In this document: positions 9,049-18,099 of the stretch, piece after piece
Numbering within the stretch: position 1 is the first letter of the stretch
Layout of the letters: each line of letters begins with the position of its first letter
DNA from: Roseomonas xinghualingensis
GTDB taxonomy: Bacteria > Pseudomonadota > Alphaproteobacteria > Acetobacterales > Acetobacteraceae
DNA: 64,000 nt
NCBI RefSeq assembly: GCF_025791835.1
Contig: NZ_JAOXLP010000006.1
Span: forward strand, 124,001 to 188,000
Direction: 5' to 3'
The notes under the pieces: model-generated
Seen by the model: only the letters and a program-made list of their open reading frames with translations
What the model was told of the DNA's origin: nothing
The model's database searches: none
Position numbers and translations under genes: made by a program

Positions 9049-10080
9049 TTGCCACATTCCCGCCTCAGCCAGCCGTCAGCCTTCGCCGAAATGACCGCCT
9101 TCGCGCCAGGATCGACGCGCCCTGCCCGGATGCCGCCCGTGGGCCGGCGTACGGCAGGGCTGTCACTGCTCTCCCTGGCCCTCGCGGCGGCCCGCCCTGC
9201 CATGGCCCAGCCGGTGCAGCAGAGCACCGTCCTCGTCCCGGGCCCTGAGGAAGGAAGCAGCTCCGCCTGGACCACCCGCGCCGTGGCCGCATTGGCGCGG
9301 GGGCACTACCGCCCGGTGGCGCTGCAGCTCTCGCATCTTGGCGGGCCGGATGGCGTCACGGCGGCGAACCGCTTCGCGACGCTGGAGCCCGGTGACGGCG
9401 ACCGCTTTCTCACCCTGCCGGGCATGGCCTGCCAGGCATGGCTGACCGGCGCCACCCGCGCGCGCTTCGAGCCGCGTGCCTGGCTGCCGCTCCTGGTCAG
9501 CTGGAACAGCGCGGTGCTGGCAGGGCGTGGGCGCCTGCCCTCCCCTGGCGCGGCGCCGCTGCGCGTTGCCATCCCCTCCCCCGATGCTCCCGAAGCCGCG
9601 GCGCTGGCGCTGCTCGACCTGCTGGGCGTGCCGGCACAGGCAGTGACCGGCCCGGCGGAGGCCGCCTTCAGGGCCGGCGAGGCGGATGCGCTGATCATCG
9701 CGGGCCCTGCCCCGATTGACCGCGCCAAGGTGCTCGGTGCCACTCCCTGGTACCAGCTTTCCCCCACCCAGGACGACGCCACGGATCTTCCGCCCCTTCC
9801 CGTTCGTTCCCCTGCCGCACGCGGGGCACTGGCGGCGGTGGCGGCGCTGCAACTGCGCGCCGCTCTCGTGATGCCCTACCTCACGCCGGCGGATACGGTC
9901 GCCACATGGCGCCGCGCGGCTCTTCGCTGGCAGGAAGAGGAGCGCACCCAGCCCGGCGAAGGCCGCCCCATGGTGGGCGCGCAGGCGGCTGCGGCTTTCG
10001 CGCTTCTGGCGCCGCCGCCTGATGCGGTGCTGTCCTACCGGAGCTGGCTGGAGCGGCGCCTGGGCTGGCGCGCAGGCTGA
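9049..10080 (+). CDS. Exported protein, possibly a diverged solute-binding (TTT/Bug-type) receptor
   Basis: Exported protein with an unclear start. A TTG at 9049 has a GAGG ribosome-like site, while ATG codons at 9091 and 9130 give a more compact signal peptide beginning MPPVGRRTAGLSLLSLALAA and ending AMA. The body contains family-like pieces of periplasmic binding proteins (LPLLVSWNSAVLAGR, AALALLDLLGVPAQAVTGPAEAAFRAGEADALIIAG, VLGATPWYQL). It lies tail-to-tail with the AbrB-type membrane protein. The TTT-receptor assignment is inference from the fold-like pattern and Acetobacteraceae frequency of that family, not from a diagnostic motif. Confidence 0.5.
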   Translation: MPHSRLSQPSAFAEMTAFAPGSTRPARMPPVGRRTAGLSLLSLALAAARPAMAQPVQQSTVLVPGPEEGSSSAWTTRAVAALARGHYRPVALQLSHLGGPDGVTAANRFATLEPGDGDRFLTLPGMACQAWLTGATRARFEPRAWLPLLVSWNSAVLAGRGRLPSPGAAPLRVAIPSPDAPEAAALALLDLLGVPAQAVTGPAEAAFRAGEADALIIAGPAPIDRAKVLGATPWYQLSPTQDDATDLPPLPVRSPAARGALAAVAALQLRAALVMPYLTPADTVATWRRAALRWQEEERTQPGEGRPMVGAQAAAAFALLAPPPDAVLSYRSWLERRLGWRAG

Positions 10081-10092
10081 GCCCCGGCGCGA

Positions 10093-11160
10093 TCAGGCCG
10101 TGCCGCCGCCCGCAGGGGGCACGAAGCCCGTGGCGACCGCGAGACGCCAGACCGGGCCCACCAAGAGGCTGCAGATCAACACGCGGGTGAGGTGGAAGCC
10201 GAGCACCAACGGCACGGCGAGATCGAGCGCCTTTGCCGTGAGCGCCATTTCCGGCATGCCGCCGGGCGCCATGCCGAGCATCACCCCGAAGGCAGGCAGG
10301 CCGAAGATCCAGGCGATCGGCAAGGCAAGCAACACCAGCAGTACCGAGAGCGCCAGGGTGGTGACGGCTGAGATAAGGACGAGGTTCCGCGCCGAGAGCA
10401 GGAAGCGCCGCGTGATCCGCAGGCCGAAGGTGCTGCCCATGCCGACCTGCGCCGCATCCACCAGCCAGATCGGAACGCCGCTCGGCAGCACGTCGCAGGC
10501 GGAGAGCAGGATGACCATCAGGCAAGGACCGAGCATCCAGGCATTGACCAGGCCAATCCGCTCCGTCGCCCATCCGACCAGCAGCCCGGCCGCATAGAGC
10601 AGGGCGAGCCAAACCGGATCACCCGGCAGACGTGGCGCGGAAAAGGCCGCGTCCGGCACGCCCGGCGCCAGCAGCGCCATGGCTGGCGGGAAGAGAAGCA
10701 CCACCACGCACATGCGGATGGTCTGGGACAATACCACCGCAGGCACCCTGGCGCCGGCCTGTTGCGCGAGCACCGTCATCAGCACGATCCCGCCTGGCAC
10801 GGTGCAGAAATATCCGCTGCGCGCATCCGTGCCGGAGAGCCGGGCGAAAAGGCCTGCAATCGGCAATGCGGCCAGCATGGTGACCAGGCCCGCCAGGATC
10901 ATCGCCGGCAGCGCCGCCGCCACCGCCCCCAGCACTGGCCCGGTGAAGCCCTGGCCCAATCCCAGGCCCAGCACGACAAGGGAAAGATTGCGGATGGCCG
11001 GCGGGTTCGGCACGTCCGTGAACCAGGTAAGCCCGGAGACCGCGATCATCGAGCCGATCATCCAGGGCAGCGGGATGCCGAGCAGCACCGCCACCGCCCC
11101 TCCCACGGTCCCCACGAGCAGGGTGCGGAGATGGGTGAGGCTTTGGCGCGGCATGGTCAT
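10093..11160 (-). CDS. AbrB family membrane protein (COG3180-type)
   Basis: Polytopic membrane protein of about 355 residues with the two-fold repeated AbrB-duplication fold. Each half has a GIPLPWMIGSM- or AWMLGPCLMV-like glycine-rich segment followed by helices (first half about residues 15-165, second about 180-345). The family has been called ammonia monooxygenase/AbrB in databases but behaves as a transporter-like membrane protein of unknown substrate. It is 53 bp downstream of the DUF1217 flagellar gene on the same strand, so it may be read from the end of that operon. Confidence 0.85.
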   Translation of the reverse strand: MTMPRQSLTHLRTLLVGTVGGAVAVLLGIPLPWMIGSMIAVSGLTWFTDVPNPPAIRNLSLVVLGLGLGQGFTGPVLGAVAAALPAMILAGLVTMLAALPIAGLFARLSGTDARSGYFCTVPGGIVLMTVLAQQAGARVPAVVLSQTIRMCVVVLLFPPAMALLAPGVPDAAFSAPRLPGDPVWLALLYAAGLLVGWATERIGLVNAWMLGPCLMVILLSACDVLPSGVPIWLVDAAQVGMGSTFGLRITRRFLLSARNLVLISAVTTLALSVLLVLLALPIAWIFGLPAFGVMLGMAPGGMPEMALTAKALDLAVPLVLGFHLTRVLICSLLVGPVWRLAVATGFVPPAGGGTA

Positions 11161-11212
11161 GGGGCGGCGCGAAGATCGCTCGCTCCGCCTGGCGGGTCAA
11201 ACCTGCCCGCCC

Positions 11213-12001
11213 TCAGGCAAATAGGGAGAGGAGGGCGGAACCGCTGCTGCCCATGCCGCTGCCGGCGGAGGCCATGACATAACGCTCCGCCAGCTTCGCC
11301 GCCTGGCGCGGGTCGGTGAGCTTGGAAAGATCGATGCGGGAGGTGACGGCGCGGGCCTGGGTTTCCACCTCCTGAACGGCGATGGCATCCGGCAGGCCAA
11401 GCGCGCCGGTCACGACCCGGCGGAGCACGGCATCGCCCAGCACCTCATAGACGCTTAGCGCCTTGCCGCCCGCCATACGCTGCTGGAAGTAGAGGGCATC
11501 GGCAATGCCACTCGCCTCATTGTCCTTCGAGACGCGCCATTGATAAGCGGTGTAGCCATCGGCAAGCTTCTTCTGAACCGCCGGGTCGCGCAGCGCGTCC
11601 ATGCCGCGCGTGGCGAGGCTGAGCGTGGCCGCGGCCGATTTCCAGCGGGCATCGGGGAGTTTCGCGGCCACGGATTTCGGATCGGCCGGGTCCGACATCA
11701 GCGCCCGCACCGCAAGCCCTGGCATGCCCACCGCGTCCGGCAAACCGAGTGCCGGCAGCAGCACAGCGGAAACGCGCGGATCGCGCAGCGCGGTCTCGAC
11801 ATCCTTCGCGCGGGAGATTCCTTCGGTGAAGCGGGCAAGCGCCGACTTCACCGAGGCCTCCTTCGCGGTCTGGGCGACACCCTTCTCCTCGGCGCCGGCG
11901 GCGGAGGCCCTGCGCAGCGCCAGCACCGCCGCCGCCGCGTCTGCCACGCCAGTGCCACCGACGCCGCCACCCAGGATGGAAAGGGCGACCGATCCGGACA
12001 T
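11213..12001 (-). CDS. DUF1217 flagellar-locus protein
   Basis: Protein of about 262 residues found in alphaproteobacterial flagellar loci; its exact role is not established. It has repeated short helical units with the ALGLPDAV / ALGLPDAI motif and conserved pieces such as DPRVSAVLLPALGLP and RWRVSKDNEASGIADALYFQQ. I start it at the ATG at 12001, one base past the flaF stop, rather than at the longer upstream start, because the former is tightly coupled to flaF. It closes the minus-strand filament operon. Confidence 0.8.
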   Translation of the reverse strand: MSGSVALSILGGGVGGTGVADAAAAVLALRRASAAGAEEKGVAQTAKEASVKSALARFTEGISRAKDVETALRDPRVSAVLLPALGLPDAVGMPGLAVRALMSDPADPKSVAAKLPDARWKSAAATLSLATRGMDALRDPAVQKKLADGYTAYQWRVSKDNEASGIADALYFQQRMAGGKALSVYEVLGDAVLRRVVTGALGLPDAIAVQEVETQARAVTSRIDLSKLTDPRQAAKLAERYVMASAGSGMGSSGSALLSLFA

Positions 12002-12002
12002 G

Positions 12003-12371
12003 TCAGACCTGGCCGCTGAGGCCGGCCGCCATGTTCTCATTCACCTCGATGAGGAAGGCGAGGTCCGGCTCATCCTTCTCCATCTCCCGCAGCACGGCAC
12101 GCCCCACCGAGATGATGGAGGCACGCAACGGCACCGGCAGAGCGTTCGTCGGGTCGATCAGCAGGCCCTCCACCGCGATCCAGAGACGGCGGTTATCGGC
12201 CAGGGCGCGTACGGCGCGCAGCCCGGCCTCGGCCCCCTCCCCTTGCGCGCCACGCAGCGCGCCCGTGACGCGCCGGAACACATCCGCCTCCTGCTCGCGC
12301 GGTGGAAGCGCCGCGCGCGAGGCCCGGTAGGCCATGATCGGGCTGGGGACGGGGCTGGGATGCGGCATCAT
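12003..12371 (-). CDS. flaF: Flagellar biosynthesis regulator FlaF
   Basis: Small alphaproteobacterial protein that promotes flagellin translation or secretion, acting opposite FlbT. The recognisable core is ADNRRLWIAVEGLLIDPTNALPVPLRASIISVGRAV with a helical tail (FLIEVNENMAAGLSG). Start at 12371 forms an ATGA overlap with the flbT stop, giving 122 residues, the usual size. Coupling to flbT and proximity to the flagellin gene fit its regulatory job. Confidence 0.88.
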   Translation of the reverse strand: MMPHPSPVPSPIMAYRASRAALPPREQEADVFRRVTGALRGAQGEGAEAGLRAVRALADNRRLWIAVEGLLIDPTNALPVPLRASIISVGRAVLREMEKDEPDLAFLIEVNENMAAGLSGQV

Positions 12372-12805
12372 GCGGTCATCTCCTCCGGCACAGGGCGGGT
12401 ATTGGGGGGCGGGGCGATGCCGAGCACCGCCTCCTCGTGCCGCATCACGCGGCGGGCGAGCTTGAGCGCGGTGTAGCAATCATCCTCTTCGGCCGCGGTC
12501 AGCGCGCGATCGAGCATTGCCGTGGCCAGCGCAGAGGTGGTGACGGCCTGGAACTCCCCGATGAGTTGCCTCGCGGCTTCCAGCCCACGTTCGCGCTCAT
12601 CCTCATTGCCGATATAGGCTGTCTGAAGCGCGAAATAGATGCGGCGGGCGGGGGTGTCCGCGGCCTCCGGCGGCAGGATCTGCTTGCCGAAGAGAAAGCG
12701 GGCCTTGGCCGTCAGCTCGATGCGCGTGCGGTTGCGGAAGCGGATGGGCGCGCCATTCACGACCATCAGGTCGCCCTGGCGCATCTCGAGAACCAGCGTG
12801 GACAC
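12368..12805 (-). CDS. flbT: Flagellar biosynthesis repressor FlbT
   Basis: RNA-binding regulator that represses flagellin synthesis by acting on the flagellin mRNA 5' region in Caulobacter-type systems. The core LVLEMRQGDLMVVNGAPIRF and LTAKARFLFGKQILPPEAAD is family-typical. I prefer the GTG at 12805 (VSTLVLEMRQ), which matches where family members begin and has an AAGGA a little upstream; an ATG at 12850 would add 15 basic residues. Overlaps flaF by ATGA. Confidence 0.88.
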   Translation of the reverse strand: MSTLVLEMRQGDLMVVNGAPIRFRNRTRIELTAKARFLFGKQILPPEAADTPARRIYFALQTAYIGNEDERERGLEAARQLIGEFQAVTTSALATAMLDRALTAAEEDDCYTALKLARRVMRHEEAVLGIAPPPNTRPVPEEMTA

Positions 12806-12947
12806 GATCTTCGCGTTCCTTCGTGGCAGGCGGCCGGCGGAGCGGGACATGCGCCACGGCCGGGCCGCCGCCGGGCGGCCTTCGCCACCCGGCGCGATGA
12901 GGGGAGAACGGAACCGGCGCCCCGGATCTTTCGCGGCGCCGCACCGT

Positions 12948-13778
12948 TCAGCGGAAGAGGCTCAGGAGGCTCTGCGGCGCCTGGTTGGCGATGCTGAGCG
13001 ACTGCGTGCCGAGCTGCTGCTTGATCTGCAACGCCTGAAGCTTCGCACTCTCCTTCGCAAGATCCGCATCGACCAGCGCACCCAGCCCCGCCTCAAGGGA
13101 GGACATCTTCTCCTTGTTGTAGGACACCTGCCCCGCCAGGTAGCTGTTGTTGTTGCCGAAGGTGTTCAGCGCGGTGTTCACGGCCGCCATCTTCGTCGAG
13201 AAGTCGCCACCCGAGGCCAGGGCCGATGCCGCGGCCGCCGCAGTCGTCGGCGCATTTGCGATCGTCAGCGATGCGCCATCCACAGCCGCCAAGGTGTAGG
13301 TGGTGCCACTTTCGTTGCGTACCGTCGCAATATCGCCGCCACCCGAGGCAGCAGAGGTGCTGAGCAGGGTGCGGCCATTGTAGGTGGCATCCGCGATGTA
13401 GTTCGTAACCTGCGTCTGCAGCGATGTGTATTGCGACTCGTACTGCGTGCGCTGCGTGTCGGAGAGCGTTCCGTCCGCCAGCTTCACCAGCACGCCACGG
13501 AGGCTGCTCATGGCCTCGGAAACCTTGGTCAGGCCCGAGAGGGTAGTGTCCAGAATCCCCTGCACACCGCCGATCTGCTCATTGGCTGAGGTGAGGCCGG
13601 CAATGTCGGCTCGCACGGACTGGGCGACGGCGAAGGCCGCACCGTCATCCTTGGCATCCGCCACCCGGTACCCGGTGGAAATGCGCTTTTGTGTTGCCGA
13701 CAGGGCGTCATTCGTCCTGTTCAGCGACTGCAGCGCGACCTGCGCGCCAATATTCGTGTTGACCGAGTTCAGGGCCAT
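12948..13778 (-). CDS. fliC: Flagellin
   Basis: Filament subunit secreted by the flagellar type III system. The conserved D0/D1 N terminus (MALNSVNTNIGAQVALQSL...STGYRVADAKDDGAAFA) and C terminus (ESAKLQALQIKQQLGTQSLS...LLSLFR) flank a short variable D2/D3 region (about residues 140-190), so the filament is compact (276 residues). An AAAGGGG ribosome site lies 6 nt before the chosen ATG; the longer start would add 11 residues. It is the only flagellin gene in the window and is followed by its regulators flbT and flaF. About 120 bp separate it from flgL, room for its own promoter, though I found no convincing sigma-54 or sigma-28 box. Confidence 0.95.
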   Translation of the reverse strand: MALNSVNTNIGAQVALQSLNRTNDALSATQKRISTGYRVADAKDDGAAFAVAQSVRADIAGLTSANEQIGGVQGILDTTLSGLTKVSEAMSSLRGVLVKLADGTLSDTQRTQYESQYTSLQTQVTNYIADATYNGRTLLSTSAASGGGDIATVRNESGTTYTLAAVDGASLTIANAPTTAAAAASALASGGDFSTKMAAVNTALNTFGNNNSYLAGQVSYNKEKMSSLEAGLGALVDADLAKESAKLQALQIKQQLGTQSLSIANQAPQSLLSLFR

Positions 13779-13898
13779 GTCTTGCCCCTTTCCTGTGCCG
13801 CGGCGGTCCATCCCGGACTGCCACCCGTTGCGCTCCGCCTTTTGCGGTATCGAGCCATCCTGTCCTGGCGCGGGTTAACGGGGGTTGAATCGAAAGGG

Positions 13899-14975
13899 TC
13901 AGCGCAGGAACTGGGTCAGTGACAATCCGGAGAGCATGGAGAGCGCCTGCCAGGAGGCCTGGAGGCGTGTCTGGGTGTCCTGCATGGCAACCAGGGTGGC
14001 GGCCAGGTCCACCTCCTCCACATCCGCGAGCTGGCCGCTGAGCGTCACCTTCAGATCGGCATGGCGCGTGCGTGCCGCCTCCAGCCGCGCCTCGGACTGG
14101 CCGAGAGCGCCGGCCTCCTCGCCCAATCCGGTCATCGCGGATTTCAGCCCCGCCTTCACGCTCTCCATCACCGCGTCGAAATCGCCGCCAGCAGCCGTCT
14201 TGTCGGCGGTGAGGGAAGCGAGCGTCATCAGGCCGCGCAACAGGTCGCGCGACCAGCCTCCCGCCTCGCTTCCCGCCGTGCCGGCGGCGGCGTTGCGACT
14301 GGCGAAGAGGCCGGTTCGCACCACCTCCCCATCGCCCACGGCCGTGCCTGTGCGGGGTTCGGTCAGCCCGCGCCCCGGATCCACCGCATAGTCGGAGAAA
14401 GGCGTCTCTCCAGCATTGGTGCTCTGCGCGGCGGCCAGGGTGGCGGCCAGGACCGTTGCACTGTTCCCAGGTGCCAGCGAGGCGGTGGCGGAAGCGATGG
14501 CAGCGGCCATCGGCGTGCCCATGATCCCGGCGGGATCGGGAATGGGCGGGTTCGCGATATCAGCGCCGCCGAAGATGAATTCACCGGCATGCTTCTCGTT
14601 CAACAGGGCTGCCACCTCCTGGATCGCTTCCCGGGCGCTGCCAGCCAGGGCGGTGATGCGGGTGGAATCGGCCCGGGTGATCTTGCCGGCCTCGGTGAGG
14701 AACTGCTCGGCGATTGTGGAGAGACGCTCCAGCGCCTCCTGCGCGGCACCCGTGCGGCCAAGGGCCCGGTCGATCGTCACGGCATGGGTGTCGCGCCGCG
14801 CGATCTCCGCGCGCAGGCTGATGGCGCGCCCGGCATCCCCCGCGATCTCACCGTAATAGGTACCGCGCCGGCCATCCACGCTCTGGGCGGAGAGGGTTTC
14901 AAGTTGTGCCTTCAGCAGGGCCGATTGCCCGACCAGCCGCGAGAGCGCGCCATTGGGGATGCCCGTGATTGCCAT
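13899..14975 (-). CDS. flgL: Flagellar hook-associated protein 3 (FlgL)
   Basis: Hook-filament junction protein of the flagellin superfamily. The N terminus (LSRLVGQSALLKAQLETLSAQSV) and C terminus (ATLVAMQDTQTRLQASWQALSML...SLTQFLR) form the flagellin-like coiled-coil core, and KHAGEFIFGGADIANPP is a family hallmark. The start at 14975 overlaps the flgK stop by ATGA; 358 residues is normal. Confidence 0.92.
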   Translation of the reverse strand: MAITGIPNGALSRLVGQSALLKAQLETLSAQSVDGRRGTYYGEIAGDAGRAISLRAEIARRDTHAVTIDRALGRTGAAQEALERLSTIAEQFLTEAGKITRADSTRITALAGSAREAIQEVAALLNEKHAGEFIFGGADIANPPIPDPAGIMGTPMAAAIASATASLAPGNSATVLAATLAAAQSTNAGETPFSDYAVDPGRGLTEPRTGTAVGDGEVVRTGLFASRNAAAGTAGSEAGGWSRDLLRGLMTLASLTADKTAAGGDFDAVMESVKAGLKSAMTGLGEEAGALGQSEARLEAARTRHADLKVTLSGQLADVEEVDLAATLVAMQDTQTRLQASWQALSMLSGLSLTQFLR

Positions 14976-16498
14976 CACCGCACCGCCTGGAAGAGGGTAT
15001 CGTACATGGTCTGCACCGCCGAGAGCAGGCGGGCATTCGCGGCATAGGCGGTCTGCAGCGTGACCATCGCGGCCAGTTCCTTGTCCATGTCCACGCCCGA
15101 GCGCTCGGCGAAGCGGGTTTCCAGGGAGGTGAGCAGATCCCCTGAGGCGGAGCCTGCCTCCTCTGCCTCGGCCCGCGCGGCGGTCTGGGTGGCGACAAGC
15201 TGGGCGGCATAGTCGCCGAGGCTGCGCGCCGTGCGCAGGCTGGAGGCAAGGCTGCCATCCGGCCCGAGGCCAGAGGAAGCGAAGGCAGGATGCGCGTTTC
15301 CGGGAGAGGCTTCGGCGCCGAAGGTCCGGTTCAGCACGCGGTCGATGAGGGTGGTGAAGGCGGCGGGGCCTCCTGGGGCATTGGGGGTGAAGGCGGTGGG
15401 GCCGGCCGCGCTGCCTGCCACGGCATGGGTGCCGTCGCGCACAAGACCAGGGCTGGACAGGAGGGCCGGGTTCACCCGCAGGGAGGCGGCGAAGCCGATC
15501 CATCCGCCTGTGGAATAGGCACTGGCCGGGTTCAGCACCATGCCGCCATCGCCGGTGAAAAGGGTCAGCCCCTGCGCGTCGAAGCGCGCGGCGAGGTTGG
15601 CGGCGGAGATATCCAACTCCGCCTGGGCGAGCGGCAGTTCCTTGTCGCGCAGCGCGGCATAGGCCGCGAGGGTCCCGTTGCCGAGGCGGTTGGTCACGTC
15701 GCTGCCGTTCAGCAGCACACCCGGCAGCGTGCCGCCCCCGCCATGGAAGGACTGCACGCCGAGGGTGGCGGCTTCCATCGAGAAAGGGCCGGTTTCCTGG
15801 CGCAGCGGCAGAGTCAGCCCACCAGCGGTGATCAGCACCACATTCCCATCTGGCTGCGACACGGCGCGGACCTGCATGATGGAGGAAATGGTGGCGATGG
15901 CCTGGTCGCGCCGGTCCTCCAGCTCCGCCGTGCTCATCCCCTGGGCGCGCAGGGGCAGGATCTGGTCGGTGATGCCGGAGACCTGCCGCAACGCTTCGTT
16001 CAGCGTGGCGACATCCCGCACCATGGAATCCTGCGCCTCCTGCCTGGCGGCGAGGATGGCGGTGGAGACGGTGTTATAGCGCCCGGCCAGATCCCCTGCC
16101 GCATCGGTGACACCGGCCTGGAGCAGCGCATCAGACGGATCGCCGCGCAGGGCGACGAAGGCATCACCCAGGGCCGAGGTGAGGTCGCCGACCGAATCGC
16201 CCGTGGCGCCATGGGCAATCTCCACGCCGCTGAGCAGGCGGGCACGGGCGGCGGAAGCATCGGCTGCGGCACGCGCAGCGTTCATCTGCGTGACCAGCGC
16301 CGTATCCACCGCACGCGTCGCCTCCAGGCTGCGCACGCCGGAGGCAAGGGACCCGGGCGTCGCCGCGGCACCCTCGATCTCCTTGCGTGTGTATCCGGGC
16401 GTTGCCGCATTCGCGACATTGGAAGCCGATTGCGCGAGCTGCTTGTTGACATGCGCCAGGCCGCTTCGTGCGATGGACAAGGCAAGGTCCAGGCTCAT
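14975..16498 (-). CDS. flgK: Flagellar hook-associated protein 1 (FlgK)
   Basis: First junction protein between hook and filament. It begins with the rod/hook N-terminal signature (SGLAHVNKQLAQSASNVANAATPGYTRKE) and ends with the matching C-terminal helix (AAMVTLQTAYAANARLLSAVQTMYDTLFQAV). Around residues 200-240 it has the RRDQAIATISSIMQVRAVSQPDG region typical of FlgK. It follows flgE by 55 bp and overlaps flgL, so hook and junction proteins form one transcript. Confidence 0.94.
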   Translation of the reverse strand: MSLDLALSIARSGLAHVNKQLAQSASNVANAATPGYTRKEIEGAAATPGSLASGVRSLEATRAVDTALVTQMNAARAAADASAARARLLSGVEIAHGATGDSVGDLTSALGDAFVALRGDPSDALLQAGVTDAAGDLAGRYNTVSTAILAARQEAQDSMVRDVATLNEALRQVSGITDQILPLRAQGMSTAELEDRRDQAIATISSIMQVRAVSQPDGNVVLITAGGLTLPLRQETGPFSMEAATLGVQSFHGGGGTLPGVLLNGSDVTNRLGNGTLAAYAALRDKELPLAQAELDISAANLAARFDAQGLTLFTGDGGMVLNPASAYSTGGWIGFAASLRVNPALLSSPGLVRDGTHAVAGSAAGPTAFTPNAPGGPAAFTTLIDRVLNRTFGAEASPGNAHPAFASSGLGPDGSLASSLRTARSLGDYAAQLVATQTAARAEAEEAGSASGDLLTSLETRFAERSGVDMDKELAAMVTLQTAYAANARLLSAVQTMYDTLFQAVR

Positions 16499-16553
16499 CC
16501 GCTCCGCTCTCCTGCCGCTTTCGTCATACCGGTGGGTTCAGGCTTCGCCGGAC

Positions 16554-17858
16554 CTAGCGGCGCATGTTGAGCGTGTCCTGCAGCAGCTCGTCCGAGACGG
16601 TGACGATGCGCGTATTCGCCGAATAGGCGCGCTGCGCGAGGATGAGCTTCGAGAATTCCGAGGCGATGTCGACATTCGAGCTTTCCAGCGAGGAGGTGAC
16701 GATCTTGCCACTGCCATTCGATGAGGCGTCGTTCACCCGTGCCTCGCCGCTTTCGGTGGTTCGGAGATAGGCCTGGCCATCCGCCTTCTGCAGCTTGTCC
16801 GGATCGGAGAAGGAGACGATGGGCACGCGGCCGATCGTGCGGGACTGGCCGTTGTCGTAATTTACCGTCAGGTCGCCATTGTCGCCGAGCGAGACGGTGG
16901 AGAAGCTCCCGAGCGGCACGCCGTCCTGCCAGATGTCGCGCAGCGTGTATTCCTGGCCGGAATACTGGGTGACGCCGGAGGCACGGCCGAAATTGCCCAT
17001 GTTCAATTGAATGGTCTGCGGCCCCTGGCCGAAATCGGCGGTGAAGCTGACACTGGCCGGATCGCCGGGAACCGCGGCGCTGCCCGTCAGATTGTTCGCG
17101 GCACCGAAGGAGCCGATGGTGCCCGCGGGGTTTGTGGCGCTGGCGGCGGCGCCGAAATTCACCTCGATGCTGCGTGTGGCGATGGCGGGCGTCGTCGTAT
17201 CGTTGGGGATACTCATCTCCAGTCGCCACTGGTTGGTGCCGATATGGGTCCAGGTCATGTCCACCGCATGCAGGCGGCCAAGGCTGTCATAGACCTGCAT
17301 CTGCGACGGCACCGGCACGGTGGTGTTGTCCGCCGGCAGGTTGGCGGAGAGATTCACGTTGTTCGTCGGCACCGGGTTGTAGACCGATTGGTCCACGCGC
17401 AGCGGCTGGATGGTGGAGCGATCGGGATTACCTTCTGTATCCGCCTGCCAGCCTTGCAGGTAATAGCCCTGGCCGTTCACCAGATAGCCATCCGTGTTCA
17501 TCTTGAAGTCACCGGCGCGGGTGTAGAAGGTGCGCGCATCGAAGACCGGCTGCCCGTCCTCCGTGCCACGCGGCAGGGCGACGGCGAACATGCCCTGCCC
17601 CGCGATCGCCATGGCCAGCGGGTTGTCCGAGGGCTGTACCGTGCCCTGCACGGAATTCGTGTAATCCGGCCGCGCGATGACCGATCCTGGCTGGTTCACC
17701 TGCTTGGTGGAGCGGGTGACATAGGACACGAAATTCGTATCCGTGCGCTTGAAGCCGGTGGTCTGGCTGTTGGCGACATTGTCCGCCACATGGCCCAGCG
17801 CGCGTGCCTGGGCGGTGAGGCCGCTGATGGCGGTGTTCATCGAGGCGTAGAGCGACAT
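16554..17858 (-). CDS. flgE: Flagellar hook protein FlgE
   Basis: Hook subunit. The N-terminal rod signature (MSLYASMNTAISGLTAQARAL...NVANSQTTGFKRTD) and the C-terminal helix (SKLILAQRAYSANTRIVTVSDELLQDTLNMRR) flank the FlgE-D2-like domain (GTYYLQGW, MQVYDSLGRLHAVDMTW). The start at 17858 has a GGAG ribosome site; upstream in-frame codons have no such signal and encode basic, non-family sequence. First gene of the minus-strand hook/filament arm, with a sigma-54-type promoter about 70 bp upstream. Confidence 0.95.
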   Translation of the reverse strand: MSLYASMNTAISGLTAQARALGHVADNVANSQTTGFKRTDTNFVSYVTRSTKQVNQPGSVIARPDYTNSVQGTVQPSDNPLAMAIAGQGMFAVALPRGTEDGQPVFDARTFYTRAGDFKMNTDGYLVNGQGYYLQGWQADTEGNPDRSTIQPLRVDQSVYNPVPTNNVNLSANLPADNTTVPVPSQMQVYDSLGRLHAVDMTWTHIGTNQWRLEMSIPNDTTTPAIATRSIEVNFGAAASATNPAGTIGSFGAANNLTGSAAVPGDPASVSFTADFGQGPQTIQLNMGNFGRASGVTQYSGQEYTLRDIWQDGVPLGSFSTVSLGDNGDLTVNYDNGQSRTIGRVPIVSFSDPDKLQKADGQAYLRTTESGEARVNDASSNGSGKIVTSSLESSNVDIASEFSKLILAQRAYSANTRIVTVSDELLQDTLNMRR

Positions 17859-17927
17859 TCCAGGCTCCGTGACGGCTGGGGAGTTGCGGCGCGGCACGGG
17901 CATGCCGCGGCGGGCAGCGTGCCGGGC

Positions 17928-17942
17928 GCAATGGCCGTGCCA
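17928..17942 (-). promoter_or_regulatory. Sigma-54-type promoter for flgE arm
   Basis: On the minus strand this reads TGGCACGGCCATTGC, a near-perfect -24/-12 element with GG and GC exactly 10 nt apart, 70 bp before the flgE start. The cluster encodes its own sigma-54 activator (FlbD-like, 23951-25336). Confidence 0.75.
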
Positions 17943-18037
17943 GGGATATGGCGGGAAGACCGGGGCGACGGGTGCCGGGTGGCGGCAAAGCCTGCCGGGC
18001 GGATGGCCGGGATTGCCGGCATTTCCGCGGCACGGGC

Positions 18038-18052
18038 TGGCAAAGCGCTTGC
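18038..18052 (+). promoter_or_regulatory. Sigma-54-type promoter for fliK arm
   Basis: TGGCAAAGCGCTTGC has the GG-N10-GC spacing of a sigma-54 promoter and lies 48 bp before the fliK start, divergent to the flgE promoter. Confidence 0.65.
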
Positions 18053-18099
18053 GGATGGGCTGGTCGGTCCATGCCACGGACCGGAGGACGGAGCCCATC

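Noticed and set aside
13843..13857. Possible sigma-54 promoter upstream of flagellin
   Set aside because: On the minus strand the GG and GC elements are one base too close (N9 instead of N10), so the match is not convincing.
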